From: Coprinopsis marcescibilis
Lineage: Eukaryota; Basidiomycota; Agaricomycetes; Agaricales; Psathyrellaceae
Assembly: GCA_004369085.1 (NCBI GenBank)
Contig: ML210216.1
Location: 62,001 to 126,000 of the forward strand
Direction of reading: 5' to 3'
Length of the DNA: 64,000 nucleotides
Every line of letters begins with the position of its first letter. The stretch's first letter is position 1. A program made the position numbers and the translations under genes. Of the stretch, positions 12,011 through 23,064 are shown in pieces. The notes under the pieces are model-generated. The model saw nothing but the letters and a program-made list of their open reading frames with translations. It had not been told where the DNA came from and ran no database searches.

Positions 12011-12517
12011 GTCTCTGGACCTCGTCCATCTGCAAAGGAGAGAAGCCGAACCATTGGTATTGCTGTGGGGAGCTCCCTGGGCGGGTTATTCATCATTACA
12101 GGCATTGGCTATCTTTTCTGGCGCAGGAGACGAAGAAGGGCTCGAATGGATAGATCCAAATCACCCGGCAACATTTCGCCTTTCGTCATTTCTACGGATG
12201 GCTTTGTGATCTCAGCAGAAGCCCTACCAGCGATCCCACCAATGCGTATGGTGAATCTGGCTCCTGTGATCAAACAGCGGGATGGTGGCCCTTCCAAAGC
12301 GGCATTTGTCCCCCTCGACGATACACCCATACAGCCGCGCTCAGACTCGAGGAATGTAGAGGTCAATGCATCCGTAGCAGATCCCCAGGTGGCAGTGAAT
12401 ACTGTGCAGATGTGGCATACAGATAGTGAAGTTCGCCTCCAGCCCGCCCAGGTTCAGACACAAACAGTGATAGAAGAGCTCCCTCCAGAGTACACTGAGT
12501 TGCAGATGGAACAATAA
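11601..12517 (+). CDS. CFEM-domain single-pass membrane protein with PPEY tail (chimeric)
   Basis: Three exons (11601-11728, 11785-11906, 11964-12517) give 267 residues. A signal peptide (MIFANVFFVIAAAGFATA) is followed by a CFEM domain with all eight cysteines (26, 30, 40, 47, 49, 61, 66, 83; QCVQAC, PCTC). A short Pro/Ser linker leads to one transmembrane helix (TIGIAVGSSLGGLFIITGIG, then YLFW) and a polybasic stop-transfer RRRRRRAR. The cytoplasmic tail is about 130 residues and ends in ELPPEYTEL. CFEM domains bind haem/iron or act as surface receptors, and PPxY motifs recruit WW-domain ubiquitin ligases such as Rsp5. The first 90 residues are paralogous to the GPI-type CFEM gene at 34.4 kb. 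The TM and tail are nearly identical to the receptor-like gene at 40.8 kb. It is therefore best read as a fusion of two neighbours. Confidence 0.9.
12047..12510 (+). repeat. TM/cytoplasmic-tail module, copy 1
   Basis: Homologous in the same orientation to about 41513-41970. Long runs are identical by eye, for example GATCCAAATCACC, ACATTTCGCCTTTCGTC and CTTTTCTGGCGCAGGAG. It covers the TM helix, the polybasic segment and the tail. Confidence 0.85.
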
Positions 12518-12703
12518 ATTAGAGTTTTTACCTGCCAAAACGAAGAGGGCAGGGCAGTACAGGTACAAACAAGAGTCCCGAGTCGAGTCCCACCCGGGAG
12601 ATTCAAGACTTTATTTTGAAAGGGATAAATGTATCATACAGCACTTTCCTGAGTGCGCGGAATCTACGAAGGATGTCAGCGACGGAAAAATAGTACAAGG
12701 CGT

Positions 12704-14519
12704 TCAGCCCACCTTTTCCTGGTTAACATCCCTAGACGATTCGATCACCCCGTCCTTCTCATTAACCTCAGGCACCGACTCCAATTTCCCAGCCCCAAGC
12801 CACCTCTTTCCAGTTGCGCCTTCTGGTTCGAGAAGTGGAAGCGGTCCGATATCACCACCAAGCTCACGGAAGATGGATTCCGCAAAGCTCATGCCATCCA
12901 AGCGAAGCTCCAACGTGCCGCCCTCAGTTATAGGTCTAGAGCTCACAGTTATATCTCCACTAGACGTTGTATAATTGCTGCCTTCCTGGCTACTACCTGT
13001 GACCACGGCAAACTTGGACACTGATGTGATATGGTGAGACGAGCTGGTGTCGTCTGTGCGTCTGTTCCATGTTCTCAGCTCGAGGAGGAATCGAGCAGTG
13101 AGAAGGCCGGAGAGTCTGATACGCATTCGTGGGTAGGTGTGATGAGATATTGGTAGAAATAATTCAATGATTTAACTCACGGAAGCTTGAAACTGTTGAG
13201 AGGTCTAGCGGTCTCTCCCCAAATTCCCTGTCGTGCCAACGTAAATCAGGGAATTGGACGATGAGCGAAGCAATCTCACGAGATTCGCAATGGCAGTCAT
13301 TATAGATAACGCAAATACAGCGCTGAAACACATGCCACATAGTCAGAGGCCTGGCGAAGCCTAAATAGAATCTACACACCTAATATACATGAGTCCTGCG
13401 GAATATTATACTTAGTAAGCGAAGCTCGATACTATGTTCATGGGTACTGACCTTGGGAAAAGATGACATAGTTCAAGGAAGCCCTTGGGTTTTTCCAGAA
13501 ATTCACGTCCTGTCTAACCGTTTTCCACGCACGTGCGGCAGCCAAGACGAAAGCGAGAGCTTCAAAAAGAATCATTAAGACTGCAACCGAAATACCAACT
13601 TCGGATCTTCATCAGATACAAATATTCTGCTTCATGAGACGAGCAGAACTCTCACTTCTGGAGAGCCGAGAGCGTTAGAGGCCACCATTCCAGGATTTAA
13701 AAATGGTACTCACGTTGACGAAATTCGTGGCGTTGGACATCTATTGAACACTTCGCTCACCTACAAAGAAGCCCAGCATGATTTGCTATCAGCGATAGCC
13801 TCAAGGAAACGATGAGCAGGACTCACGATGCGCGCTATCAGTGTGCTGACCCCGACAGTTCCTAGAGTATATTTCACAATTTTGTTTCGTTCGTAAATTG
13901 CAAGGGTTCGCAGCCCCCATACAGCTTTAGGATCGGAGCAGAATGATGTTAATCAGTAAAGGAAGGTGTTGGAAGATGCGGAAGTGAAACCTAATATGCC
14001 AACGTGGCCAAAGATTGCCAGCACCCCAGAGACGGACCTAACAGCCTGACAACTACAGCAAACGTTAACCCTTTGCGACCTGAGCCTAGCGGAGAGTTTC
14101 TCACTTCGTAATGCAAGTCGTATAAGCGAGGATTTGCAACAAAGAGGTATCAGAGTCTGACCTCAAGTTTTATGCCTTCAGTCCTGTAAAACAGGTAGAT
14201 CGTATTTGCCACAAGCGCATAGCGGCAGAAGACGTAGAAGAAGGTGGTCATCTTCTTCCAATTCTTCCAGATGTGCTCAACTTCCCTGGGGAGAGTCAAG
14301 AAATAGTCGTAGTACAATATGACTGGTAAAGCCGAATTAGCGAGTGCGATAACATTACATGGGTCGACTCACCGATGCTAGCGAGCTGAATGCCATACTC
14401 TGCCCTGTGAGCCAAGGGAGGCCGGAGACCATTCTCGTCAGCGGACTAGACGTGCCTTTCAAACCGTAAGCATACCGCTTGAGGAACAGCTTGAGGAGCA
14501 AAGTTGGATCAAATGACAT
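12704..14519 (-). CDS. DUF6533-type 7TM membrane protein (copy 1, most diverged)
   Basis: Multi-exon gene, start at 14519. Recognisable pieces in order: MSFDPTLLLKLFLKRA; the DUF6533 segment VILYYDYFLTLPREVEHIWK, then FFYVFCRYALVANTIYLF; a TM stretch SGVLAIFGHVGIL; LRTLAIYERNKIVKY; LIARIV; the long TM exon with MILFEALAFVLAAARAW and NPRASLNYVIFSQG; MYI/RSAVFALSIMTAIANL; and GIWGETARPLNSFKLPLSGL leading into TARFLLELRTW. The cytoplasmic C-terminus of about 120 residues is polar and ends in VNQEKVG. DUF6533 proteins are 7TM-like membrane proteins expanded in Agaricomycetes and of unknown function. One link (the intron after KLE, about 120 nt) remains uncertain and may hide a short exon. It belongs to an array of five such genes but differs in sequence from the other four. 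Confidence 0.8.
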
Positions 14520-15673
14520 GGTAAAGAGCCAGGGGAACTTAGCTCCGAGGACACGATGGGCCGACTGGTGCTGTCCTTTATACAATGCATGGGCAACGCC
14601 GTTCGTCGATCATTCAGGGCGAGAAGCTTGGTCTTCTTCTTCTGGGGATATCTATCAGTGAGCGAAAATGAAATCGAATATGGACAATTATCCCACCGAT
14701 AAGATTGAGAAGGCGACAGTTGAACGGGCTTCCGATATGAATCCGATAAATTGAACACTCGTCGTTCCAAAAGAAAATCAATTCATGATCGGCAATCATC
14801 AATGTTCATCTGCTCCCCGACTTTTATCTCTGCTCTCCAAAAGATCCGAGCGTGTATTGCGACAACAACGCCCACCAACACAGAGCTGTAAGATATAACT
14901 CAACATAATGCGTAGAGCGTGGTCGGTAATACCCCATGATTCTCGCCGGCGACGGTCGAAGGAAGGCACATAGAAGCCTTGGAAGGATCATGCGCAATCA
15001 CGATCACGATGGAACCAAACTCGATATGTTCCCAACCACCCATTTTCTTCGACTTCGAGCTGTACTAAGTTCTAACAGAGGTGATTAACCGTTTCATGAG
15101 ACTGTGCTAAAGATGATCCATACCAGCAATCCCGAGTGCCAACAAAGAACCTTTTCTCGAAGCAACCTTCCATAAGACTATCCAACGGTGTCCTTTTTAC
15201 CGTACTAGTAGAGCCTGTGCGGTGCGATGTTAAAGCGTGGGCGACGTAACAAGACCGCGTGCTTGAGAAGCGAGAAGTGTTATCGGAGCAAGTCTCGGTG
15301 TCAAACGCGATGAACAATACGAGTTCGCGGCACAGAGGCGGCAGGCCAGCTTTACTGTCTGTGAGATCGATTTGTGTTGTGTTTTTCCATCTGTCCACTC
15401 AGGTGAAACAACTAGCGCATCCGAATGACCCAGGTCCCAGTGGTCGACAGCGTTGGATGTGGTACGTTGAGGTGCGGCCAAACCAAAGTTGTGATTGCAC
15501 TGATGATGACTGCGTCGTCATCGGAGACGGAAGGGCCCAGGCCCACACGGGGCCCGATTGCTATTTGCATGGCCCTTCCGATCCAAATAAATACATACAT
15601 ACCATCTTATCTTATCTTTGCTCGAAACTGAGATAAGACGCTTGAAAGCTTGAATTATTCTACTGTTCATGTA
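14520..15673. other. Intergenic region, no gene seen
   Basis: Separates DUF6533 copies 1 and 2. Short open frames on both strands lack motifs and none continues across plausible splice sites. Confidence 0.45.
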
Positions 15674-17499
15674 CTACCTTGCGCGAACCTCTTCGTCTAC
15701 ATGAACTATTCGCGATATAGAGACAGAAATTCCAAGAACAGGACTCTGTGGTATATTTGAGAGCGAGAAGCTTTCTATTGCAGTATTTTGCGCTGCATTG
15801 AAATGAATTGAGGGGCGTCTTGAGGGAGAGGCGAAAGTCATGGACGATACTGGTCCGATCACCCCTGACTGAGCTTGCTTTTGTGCAATAGCACGTAGGT
15901 GCAAAACCATCCTTGCTGTCAGAACTCCGTAGGCGATGGTTCTAGGTCTACAGCTATGTTAGGCGAGGTCCCGGATTGAAATATGCTTTGCAACTCACGT
16001 TGCCATTATCCACTTAATCGTATCCTACACAGATGTGGCAGCGTTTCAGAAGGAGACTTCGGATCACCGCTTGGTACGCACCTGGCCAGCGTAGATCAAC
16101 ACAGCCGAAATGACATCCATCACTAAACATCGCACACCCACACCTTGAGACAGAATCCGCAGTGGACCTTATTACTACGCACCAACGAGGGCATAGAAGT
16201 AAAGCATGCCATCCCTAATGAACGATGTGAGGAGAGCGCTCTTGAAGTTTCGATACTTCTTGTGGATGATCACGAATGTGATGATGACCAAAACTTCGGA
16301 CAGTGGACTTGAATGTCAAACTTCGGGTTATATTACAGGACGGCACGTACTGATCAAGGATGCCACAGATATGATGAAGGAAGCCCCCATCAAGTTGCGA
16401 TCTGCCTCCAGGGGCAAACAGTGAATTGCTTCACCCAGTCTTATTGTTCGAACTGAGGTGTTGATTTCAATGGACTGATGAGAGTGTCATGTACCGAGAG
16501 GACTACTCACATCCCAACCCGCTCAAGTATTTTACTTGTACAGTGATCACCGATGACCAGACCGCCTGTGTGCTCGTTGGTAAGCTTCTGGAGTAGCCGA
16601 GACTATAGACAAACAGACCAGGTATTGTATCAACAAATAAATACCCAGTAGCTTGCTCTTGTGCGAGAACGCGTAAACCTGGTAGTACAAAAGGGCTAAT
16701 ATTAATCGCGTTAGCGCGTTCGTTTTGCCACGGAGGGTTTCCCCTATGCGCACCTTCGCTCATCGATGCATTAATCAGGGCAGTTACTGTTTGTATACGT
16801 TGAGATTCAATATCGGTGGGAACGTCTGGGTGCCTCCCTTACCCACTGATGCCCTGAAAGTCAGGTTGCAGCCCTGTAATGGCTTCGTAAGCTACCCTGC
16901 AGCACCTCTGGCCTTCTTTCCGTGGTACTGGCAAAATGAATGTAAATCTCACCTCGACGCTCAGTTGAAGCATAAAATTGACTGTATATGGAGCCAGGTA
17001 GTCAGAAGTAGGTAACCAACCTCGACAGGTGGCACTCACAGGATGCGTTGAACATGAGATGCAATGGTACCGTGTATCTTGAGAGAAAGAACAAGGCTTT
17101 GACAATCGAATTGGGACTACTCCATACGTAGTCGACCTCCTTCGCAAGCGTCTCGAAATAGTCCAACCACTGAAGACCATCGATGTTAGCTGAGATCTGA
17201 CCTCTGGAAACCTTCGACAAATGACTCGCTCGTACTAAGCCACGCCGCCGCAGACGCAACTGGAAACTCAAAAATCCGAGTTAATATGACTCGAGACGGG
17301 CACAGGTCAGCTGAAGGCTCACCTATGAACTCCTATAAAACAAGCGGTAGCGCATGTTAAACCCGAACTTAAATCAAATACACACACACACATATATATA
17401 TATATATGCACATACTTTGGTGATCCTCCCGTGCCTCAGGCTTGTGGCGACCTCTAACTGACTTATTCGCTGTCCCATTGCTAAGCTTCCGCCAGACAT
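15674..17499 (-). CDS. DUF6533-type 7TM membrane protein (copy 2; one suspect splice donor)
   Basis: Close paralogue of the gene at 19.5-21.3 kb, with the same exon order. Exon 1 starts with MSGGSLAMGQ and ends in GRITK. A 10-nt exon (GAGTTCATAG) follows, then an exon coding VASAAAW. Next is the DUF6533 exon with WLDYFETLAKEVDYVWSS and ALFFLSRYTVPLHLMFNASC. Later exons contain LLYYQVYAFSHKSKLLGIYL, QAVWSSVITVQVKYLSGLG, KKYRNFKSALLTSFIRDGM and, at the end, MVLHLRAIAQK with a tail that includes TFASPSRRPSIHFN. The exon homologous to the paralogue's 20-nt exon ends in TGG followed by CT, not GT. A weaker donor 21 nt downstream would keep the frame. So the gene is either mis-spliced or uses an alternative site. 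Function unknown; predicted 7TM plasma-membrane protein. Confidence 0.75.
17381..17407. repeat. (CA)n/(TA)n microsatellite
   Basis: Eleven nucleotides of CA repeat run directly into a TA repeat of about 16 nt. It lies within the first intron of DUF6533 copy 2, so length changes here could be tolerated. Confidence 0.9.
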
Positions 17500-19483
17500 C
17501 TTGTCTCCCCGCCTTCAATTGTTGTCCGTACCAATATAGCGTCACTGTAGCGTCACTGCTCGTCAGGGGACTTGTAAATGAGGTAGATACAGGGAGAGGG
17601 AAGGGAAGAACCACCCTGGCAACCTACCCGTCCCGTTTATATGCCCCAACCTCTAACAATAGATGGATTGAACTTACCCATCCACCGCCCATCGAGATGC
17701 CCCAGCAGAATCAACAGTTGAAATGACCTATTCTGAGACAGTATGCGTAATATCACCAACACCGTCAACAAACACCCATCCTTCCTCTGATCCCTTTGCT
17801 TTCTTCCCAACCGGTGCTGTGAGTGCAACTTGAAGCCGTCGCTGGAAACAGCGTATGGAGCAGCTCGGGCTGAGGAATAACTTTGATTAGATCCTGAGTT
17901 GATGTTGCTCCAGATTTATGCAACGTTGCTGAGCCGCGGAATGCCCGTGGGTGCGTTGTGGGCGCCTATTTGATATGTGAGCTGGATGACTACAGGGATA
18001 AGCAGAATCCAGGCTCGCCAGGATGTCGTTCATTGAAGGCTCACTGTACTGCGTGCGTACTTGCCGCGTCTGAACTGGAGAAATGCTGCATCTGCACATA
18101 TTGGCTCTCTCGCCCCATTTGTAAGCTTAGCATCAGAATCCTTCGCAGCTTTGATTCCGAAACCAGCCCGAGGAATGATCAAATATCCTTGTCGATATTC
18201 ACGGAACAGTCGCTGCGGTCAAGCCCAGTTAGGCTTGACATTGAGCTAAGATGGCTTGTAGGTACCCAGTACTGATGAGAGTAATTGAATGAATATCAGG
18301 TAAACCTTGGAGGGGCCTGAGCGCCGACTGTTTAAGGTGACTGCGCCCATACCAAAGTGGCCTATCAGATCGCAAGGCTATACAAGGTTCAACGGTCGTC
18401 ACAAAGTCCGCAAAATAGGTTAAGGTTCCATGACATCATGCCAAGTCGGCCCGACTAATGTTTTACAGGGTCGTAAATTGATCGTGGAGGACCTTCACTG
18501 AGGAGTAATGGGAGAACACGGCATATGTGAATTTCGACAGCCGTCTATCCAACTTGCTCCACATACCGTTTCCCGACCCCAACCGTCATTACCTTCATAA
18601 GACTCCCAGCTCATGCATCTAGTGCCACGAGTACCGTGTAGGACCCCAATGAAGAGTAGCACGTCTCTCATCTCTTTTGCGCAACCTGCGGGCGAAAAGG
18701 CACTGACATCGGGTGCTAGGCAGAAGGCCTCAAATGATCTACATCCTTTGAGGTTAAAATAATCGTACTAATGTACCCCTACTGACAGAATGACAGGCCT
18801 CCTGTGTAATTTCAAACGACATGAGCTCACTTCCATTCAGTGCGGGTGTCCGGAATGTCCGAGGATGTTTGATGTTTCTGACAGATCTATCATCCTCAGG
18901 GCCTCATGTCTCCCCAGAGCTCCAAACACGACCCTGGTCTGAGAGTCGCACAGAAAGCATTGAATGTTATATTCAAAGGCTCGTGTGTACATGGCTTGAG
19001 AGATAAATCTATTCAGCCCAGCTATCATGACTGAACTCGACAACAGCCCATTGGCGTCGAATTTCGATGAAGAATAATAAGGCAGTGCGCGGCCGTGGCC
19101 GGGACGCCGTGACCGGACAGCTTCTCTTCACCATCCTGAATGTTGTTCACATCCCAATCTTTCTTCTTGACATGATGCCGTTGAATCAATTGAGTCTAAT
19201 GATAGATGTCAGGTATGCCAGAGGCCCCAGACAGTACATAACTCTGATTGTTCTCGTTTCTAGGCTACATACCCTCCGGGTTAAGCTCCCTTCGCCAGGG
19301 TCGCGACTTCTTCTCTCACCGGTACACTGAAGAGTCCATATACACGACAGGAGAAGAATCTCAGGCTCTTTTCTATCTCTCCCCATCCCCTTTGCAGTAA
19401 CATTCGCCCGTCGTGCTGCAAGCCTGAGCAGCAAGCAGGCCTTGCTTTGTGGACGCCCTACTATCGCTTATATAGCTCTCAAA
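17500..19483. other. Intergenic region between two head-to-head DUF6533 paralogues
   Basis: About 2 kb with no convincing gene. It contains both promoters: minus-strand copy 2 on the left and plus-strand copy 3 on the right. A TATA-like TATATAG occurs about 12 bp upstream of the copy 3 ATG, which is too close to be a standard TATA box. Confidence 0.45.
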
Positions 19484-21300
19484 ATGTCACTGCCGTCGAC
19501 GTTTATTTTAAGCGACATTTTGGGGCCCTTGGTTGAAGGGGCGAGGAATGGAATAATTACAAAGGTACGTGGCTTTCTATACCCAAGATGGGCTGGTAAA
19601 GATTGACGGTTTAATAGCAATTTATTCGTACGCATTATCCTCCCTCCCGAGCACTCATCAACAAAATCTAAGATACTTGTGTCGTTTTAGTGGCTTCAGC
19701 AGTGGTATGGGTATGTCGCTCACCGATGAATCGTACTAGAGCGACCAAAGCTGAAGGAGGACATTAGTGGCTCGATTACTTTGAAACCTTGCAGAAGGAG
19801 GTGGACCTGGTGTGGGGCAGTCAAACATCCCTCGTCAAGATTCTTTTCTTCCTATCAAGATACTCTGTCCCAATACACCTCGGGTTCAACAGCTCATGTA
19901 CGTCCGTCATTAACTCATTGGGGGCTTTATCCGACGCAAATGGTCTTGCTATCGAACAGTTAGTTTCATGATGAGAATTGGAAAACAGGTTCGGATACAC
20001 GCTGGTTTAAATTCGGTCAAGTCTGAATATATCTATCGCAACAGCATTGTGCAGTCGCGTTCTACGGCAGCGTTGGTAAGTCCAACCAAAGCTCTTCTGT
20101 ATCTCATGGGCTCATTATCTCTTCGCAAGTCTCCGCACTGTTCAACGGAACTGTGAGCGAAGGTCAGCATCAGATGAACGGCTAAACTCAAAGGATCCGA
20201 GCTGAAGTGGTTTCAATAACAGCTCTTCTGTACTACCAAGTCTACGCCTTCTCCCACAAGAACCCTATCCTGGGGATTTATCTTGCCGTACAATTCGCGG
20301 TGCGTTCAGATACTCTTTCAGTCGGGCTACCCCCTGAAGTACGCTTGGAATTCGCAGATTGTATGGTCCTCGGTTCTGTTTGTACAGATCATGTACTTCA
20401 GAGGGCTGACCTGTGAGTGTCACATCCTCGAGTGTTCGCCTCTCTTGTCTAGCCTATATTTACTTGCTCTTTTAGTTAGCGCGTACGGGATGGGGACGAT
20501 TGTAAATTGCGTACCGCAGGAGACAAAAGGTCAACTAATGGGTATTGCATTTGTGATATCGGTCCTGTCCGTTGCTGGTGGGTCAACAACAATCTCAGTA
20601 GCGAAAAGTGAAGCTAATCCTCTTCGCAGTGCTCGTCGTAATTACAATCGTGATTATAATGAGAAAGTACAGGAATTTCAAGAGCGCCTTGCTCAGTTCG
20701 TTCATTCGAGATGGAATGCTCTATCTCTACGCCATTGCTGGTACGCTTCACAGTTCCATCTCAGAACTCACACTGACTTGTCCTAGCAATGGGAATTATA
20801 TCCGCAGTCCTCACTTACGCAGGAAAGGTGCGGTATAGCTTCATTTGATTGCCACTTCAATGTTCATCCTGCTAATACATCGACCTTGCACTGTAGGATA
20901 CCATTAAATGGGTCATGGGAACGTGCGTTGCCGACTTTGAACGACGATCCAAAGAGTCCTGATGTTCTATTCATACAGACCCAAATCCGTTGCTTACGGT
21001 GTCCTCGCCTCCAGGATGGTCCTCCATTTACGCCATATTGCGCATAAGCAAGCACGATCGGGGGGAGTAGCCCCACCATTTACATCTATCACATTCGCTT
21101 CTCCATCAAGACGACCTTCGATACATTTCGATACGACACAGAAGAGCGACATTGAAACGTTCTCATTAGCTCCAGTTCCGATGCCACAGAGCCCTATTAT
21201 GGGTATAACAGTAGCCGTCTCAACGACAGTGCACGTCGACAACATGAATGATCCTGAAGCTCCCAAGCGCTACGAACATCATGATATTAGATACGAGTAG
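19484..21300 (+). CDS. DUF6533-type 7TM membrane protein (copy 3, looks intact)
   Basis: Start at 19484 (MSLPSTFILSDILG). First exons: 19484-19564, 19618-19627 (10 nt), 19691-19710 (20 nt) and 19768-19897. They code GIITK, QFI, LASAVVW and the DUF6533 core WLDYFETLQKEVDLVW, then FFLSRYSVPIHLGF. Later exons carry LLYYQVYAFSHKNPILGIYL; YAWNSQIVWSSVLFVQIMYF; a loop with the family-specific CVPQE; KYRNFKSALLSSFIRDGMLY; AMGIISAVLTYAGK; and a last exon with VAYGVLASRMVLHLRHIAHK and a Ser/Pro-rich cytoplasmic tail ending in DIRYE. The stretch 19898-20176, which should hold TM2, could not be spliced confidently. Function of the family is unknown. It is head-to-head with copy 2 and clearly its sister gene. 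Confidence 0.8.
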
Positions 21301-22070
21301 AGTATTAGTCATATACCCCTCATTGACAATTGACTCTGTATTTGTACCCCAGGAACTCCAAACGGAAAACTACAATAAATGGCGTGTTGCTTTCGAACGT
21401 ATCGTTGTTTCATCGACATCTGCTTAGGCGCCCACTGTGGGCATTGTCGAACGTCTTGGCACATGGCTTCGTCGTTTGAGCAGGTGTGTACTTTAAGAAC
21501 CAATGCTGATGTGGTGTTTCAAGACGAGGACGATACGGATGATGAGGGCTAGTCCGCGAGAGATTGTCTTCACGAGTATGACACTTGACCTGTCAGAAGC
21601 TCAAGAAGATGTCATCGCGGTCGCATCTATTAGACAGAGCCTTTAAAAGAGAGCTATGGGAATATTTTCCATGAGAAGTTGGTACAAATCTACCAAACTA
21701 AAGGTAGGCAAGCACGAGTATTGATATGAAAAGGCGGATCCGGGGGCCGAGATCTCTACCAGCGTCACAAACTCCTCCAGAGGCTGATGTTCTCGGGCGA
21801 ATAGGATGGTTGAACATCGTCAGAATGCGCAGGTTGTGTCAAAAAGAAGAGAAAACATTATCGTTTCTGATATGAATTGGGTCGGGGATGACATAAACGA
21901 TGAAAGGTCCGTCCATGGGCGTAGCCAGAGAAGAGTCTCAAACTTCCAAAAGCGATGGGAACGGGAAGTGGGGACAAAATGTTTCGAGATGATATCGAAA
22001 AACGTCATGTGTGACAAACAAAAGTCCGTGTAAGAATTCGTTACTTATCAAGTGGAAAATGTCAATGCGC
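21301..22070. other. Convergent 3' flanks, no gene seen
   Basis: Between the ends of DUF6533 copy 3 (plus) and the lectin gene (minus). Nothing coding recognised. Confidence 0.45.
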
Positions 22071-23064
22071 CTAGACCACGGGTTCCAGCCTCCAATGCTA
22101 GAACAAGGGGCGTTAACATAAAAATTACACTGAACAAAACGTGCAGGCGTACCTGGTTCGGATTCTGATAGTTGCACCCCCACAGTTGAATCTACAGAGT
22201 ATAAACAAATAGATGCATTTTAGCCACCGCTCACACACTAGCACAGAATCCTCAGGTACTAACCGGAGTGCCGTTCGCCGTATTTCCCCCAGTCAAATCC
22301 ATGCACTGGAACCGACTTGTCTTCCAATGAATATGGTCCTCAGGAACGATAACCACATCTTCCGACCAATGCCCAAACAGCTGGTTTGGGTTTCCCGCAT
22401 CGCATGTCCATATCTGCAGTTGCGCGCCGTTATTCCGATTTCCATCCGTGACGTCGAGGCACTTGTTGGTGGTGAGGGGTTGGATGAGGTCGCCGTTGAA
22501 GTGCCATACTTGGTCTGGTCGCCATACGTCCGTCCGGCAGTCCTATCAGAGGAGCGAGTCAGGACACGGAAGGAAGTGGAGAATTGCGACGAGATATACC
22601 TGGAGCTGAACGGTGGATCCGTCGTTCACGCCTGTAGCCGTTACACACAAATTGACGTTGAGCGAACTGCGAATCCTATAGATCGTGGCGGCAGGTAGGG
22701 TGTCTGGACACTCCGCGTGGCTGTCGAGAGGTAATGGTGTATTCGGGTAGTGATACAGCGTCTTGTTGTGGAACTATAAGAAACATTACAGACAGTCAGC
22801 CAATGTCATATCGACCACGGGGTTAGAGAACACAAAGATACGTACGTCATACCAGCAATAGTTCTGCCCTATGCCGCCATTCCCATCGTCATGCTGGTAG
22901 ATACACTGGATATACTGGCTGAAGGTGTCGGTGTTGGTGAGGCGATAAATCGTTCCCTCGACGTTCAAATAATTCGTACAACCAAATAGTGGGGCCGCCC
23001 GAACAGCTCCAAGCAGTGCGAGGCAGAGAAGAAACGAATATATAAGAAAGCTGGTAGGGGCCAT
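22071..23064 (-). CDS. Secreted ricin-B-fold (beta-trefoil, QxW) lectin
   Basis: Five exons (22846-23064, 22600-22773, 22264-22542, 22153-22191, 22071-22097), all phase 0, join to 245 residues. The signal peptide is MAPTSFLIYSFLLCLALLG. The chain shows trefoil repeats: SLNVNLCVTATGVNDGSTVQ; CLDVTDGNRNNGAQLQIWTC; CMDLTGGNTANGTPIQLWGC, with NPNQ turns and an ending HWRLEPVV. The QxW-type motifs (QLQIW, IQLW) mark carbohydrate-binding beta-trefoil lectins. There is no enzymatic A-chain, so this is a stand-alone sugar-binding protein, probably extracellular. A start at the TTG 18 nt upstream is less likely than this ATG. A TATA-like element lies 54 bp upstream. The last two exons are only 39 and 27 nt. 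The ligand cannot be read from sequence. Confidence 0.88.

Noticed and set aside
22071..23064. Ricin-like toxin
   Set aside because: Only the sugar-binding beta-trefoil fold is present; there is no ribosome-inactivating A-chain.
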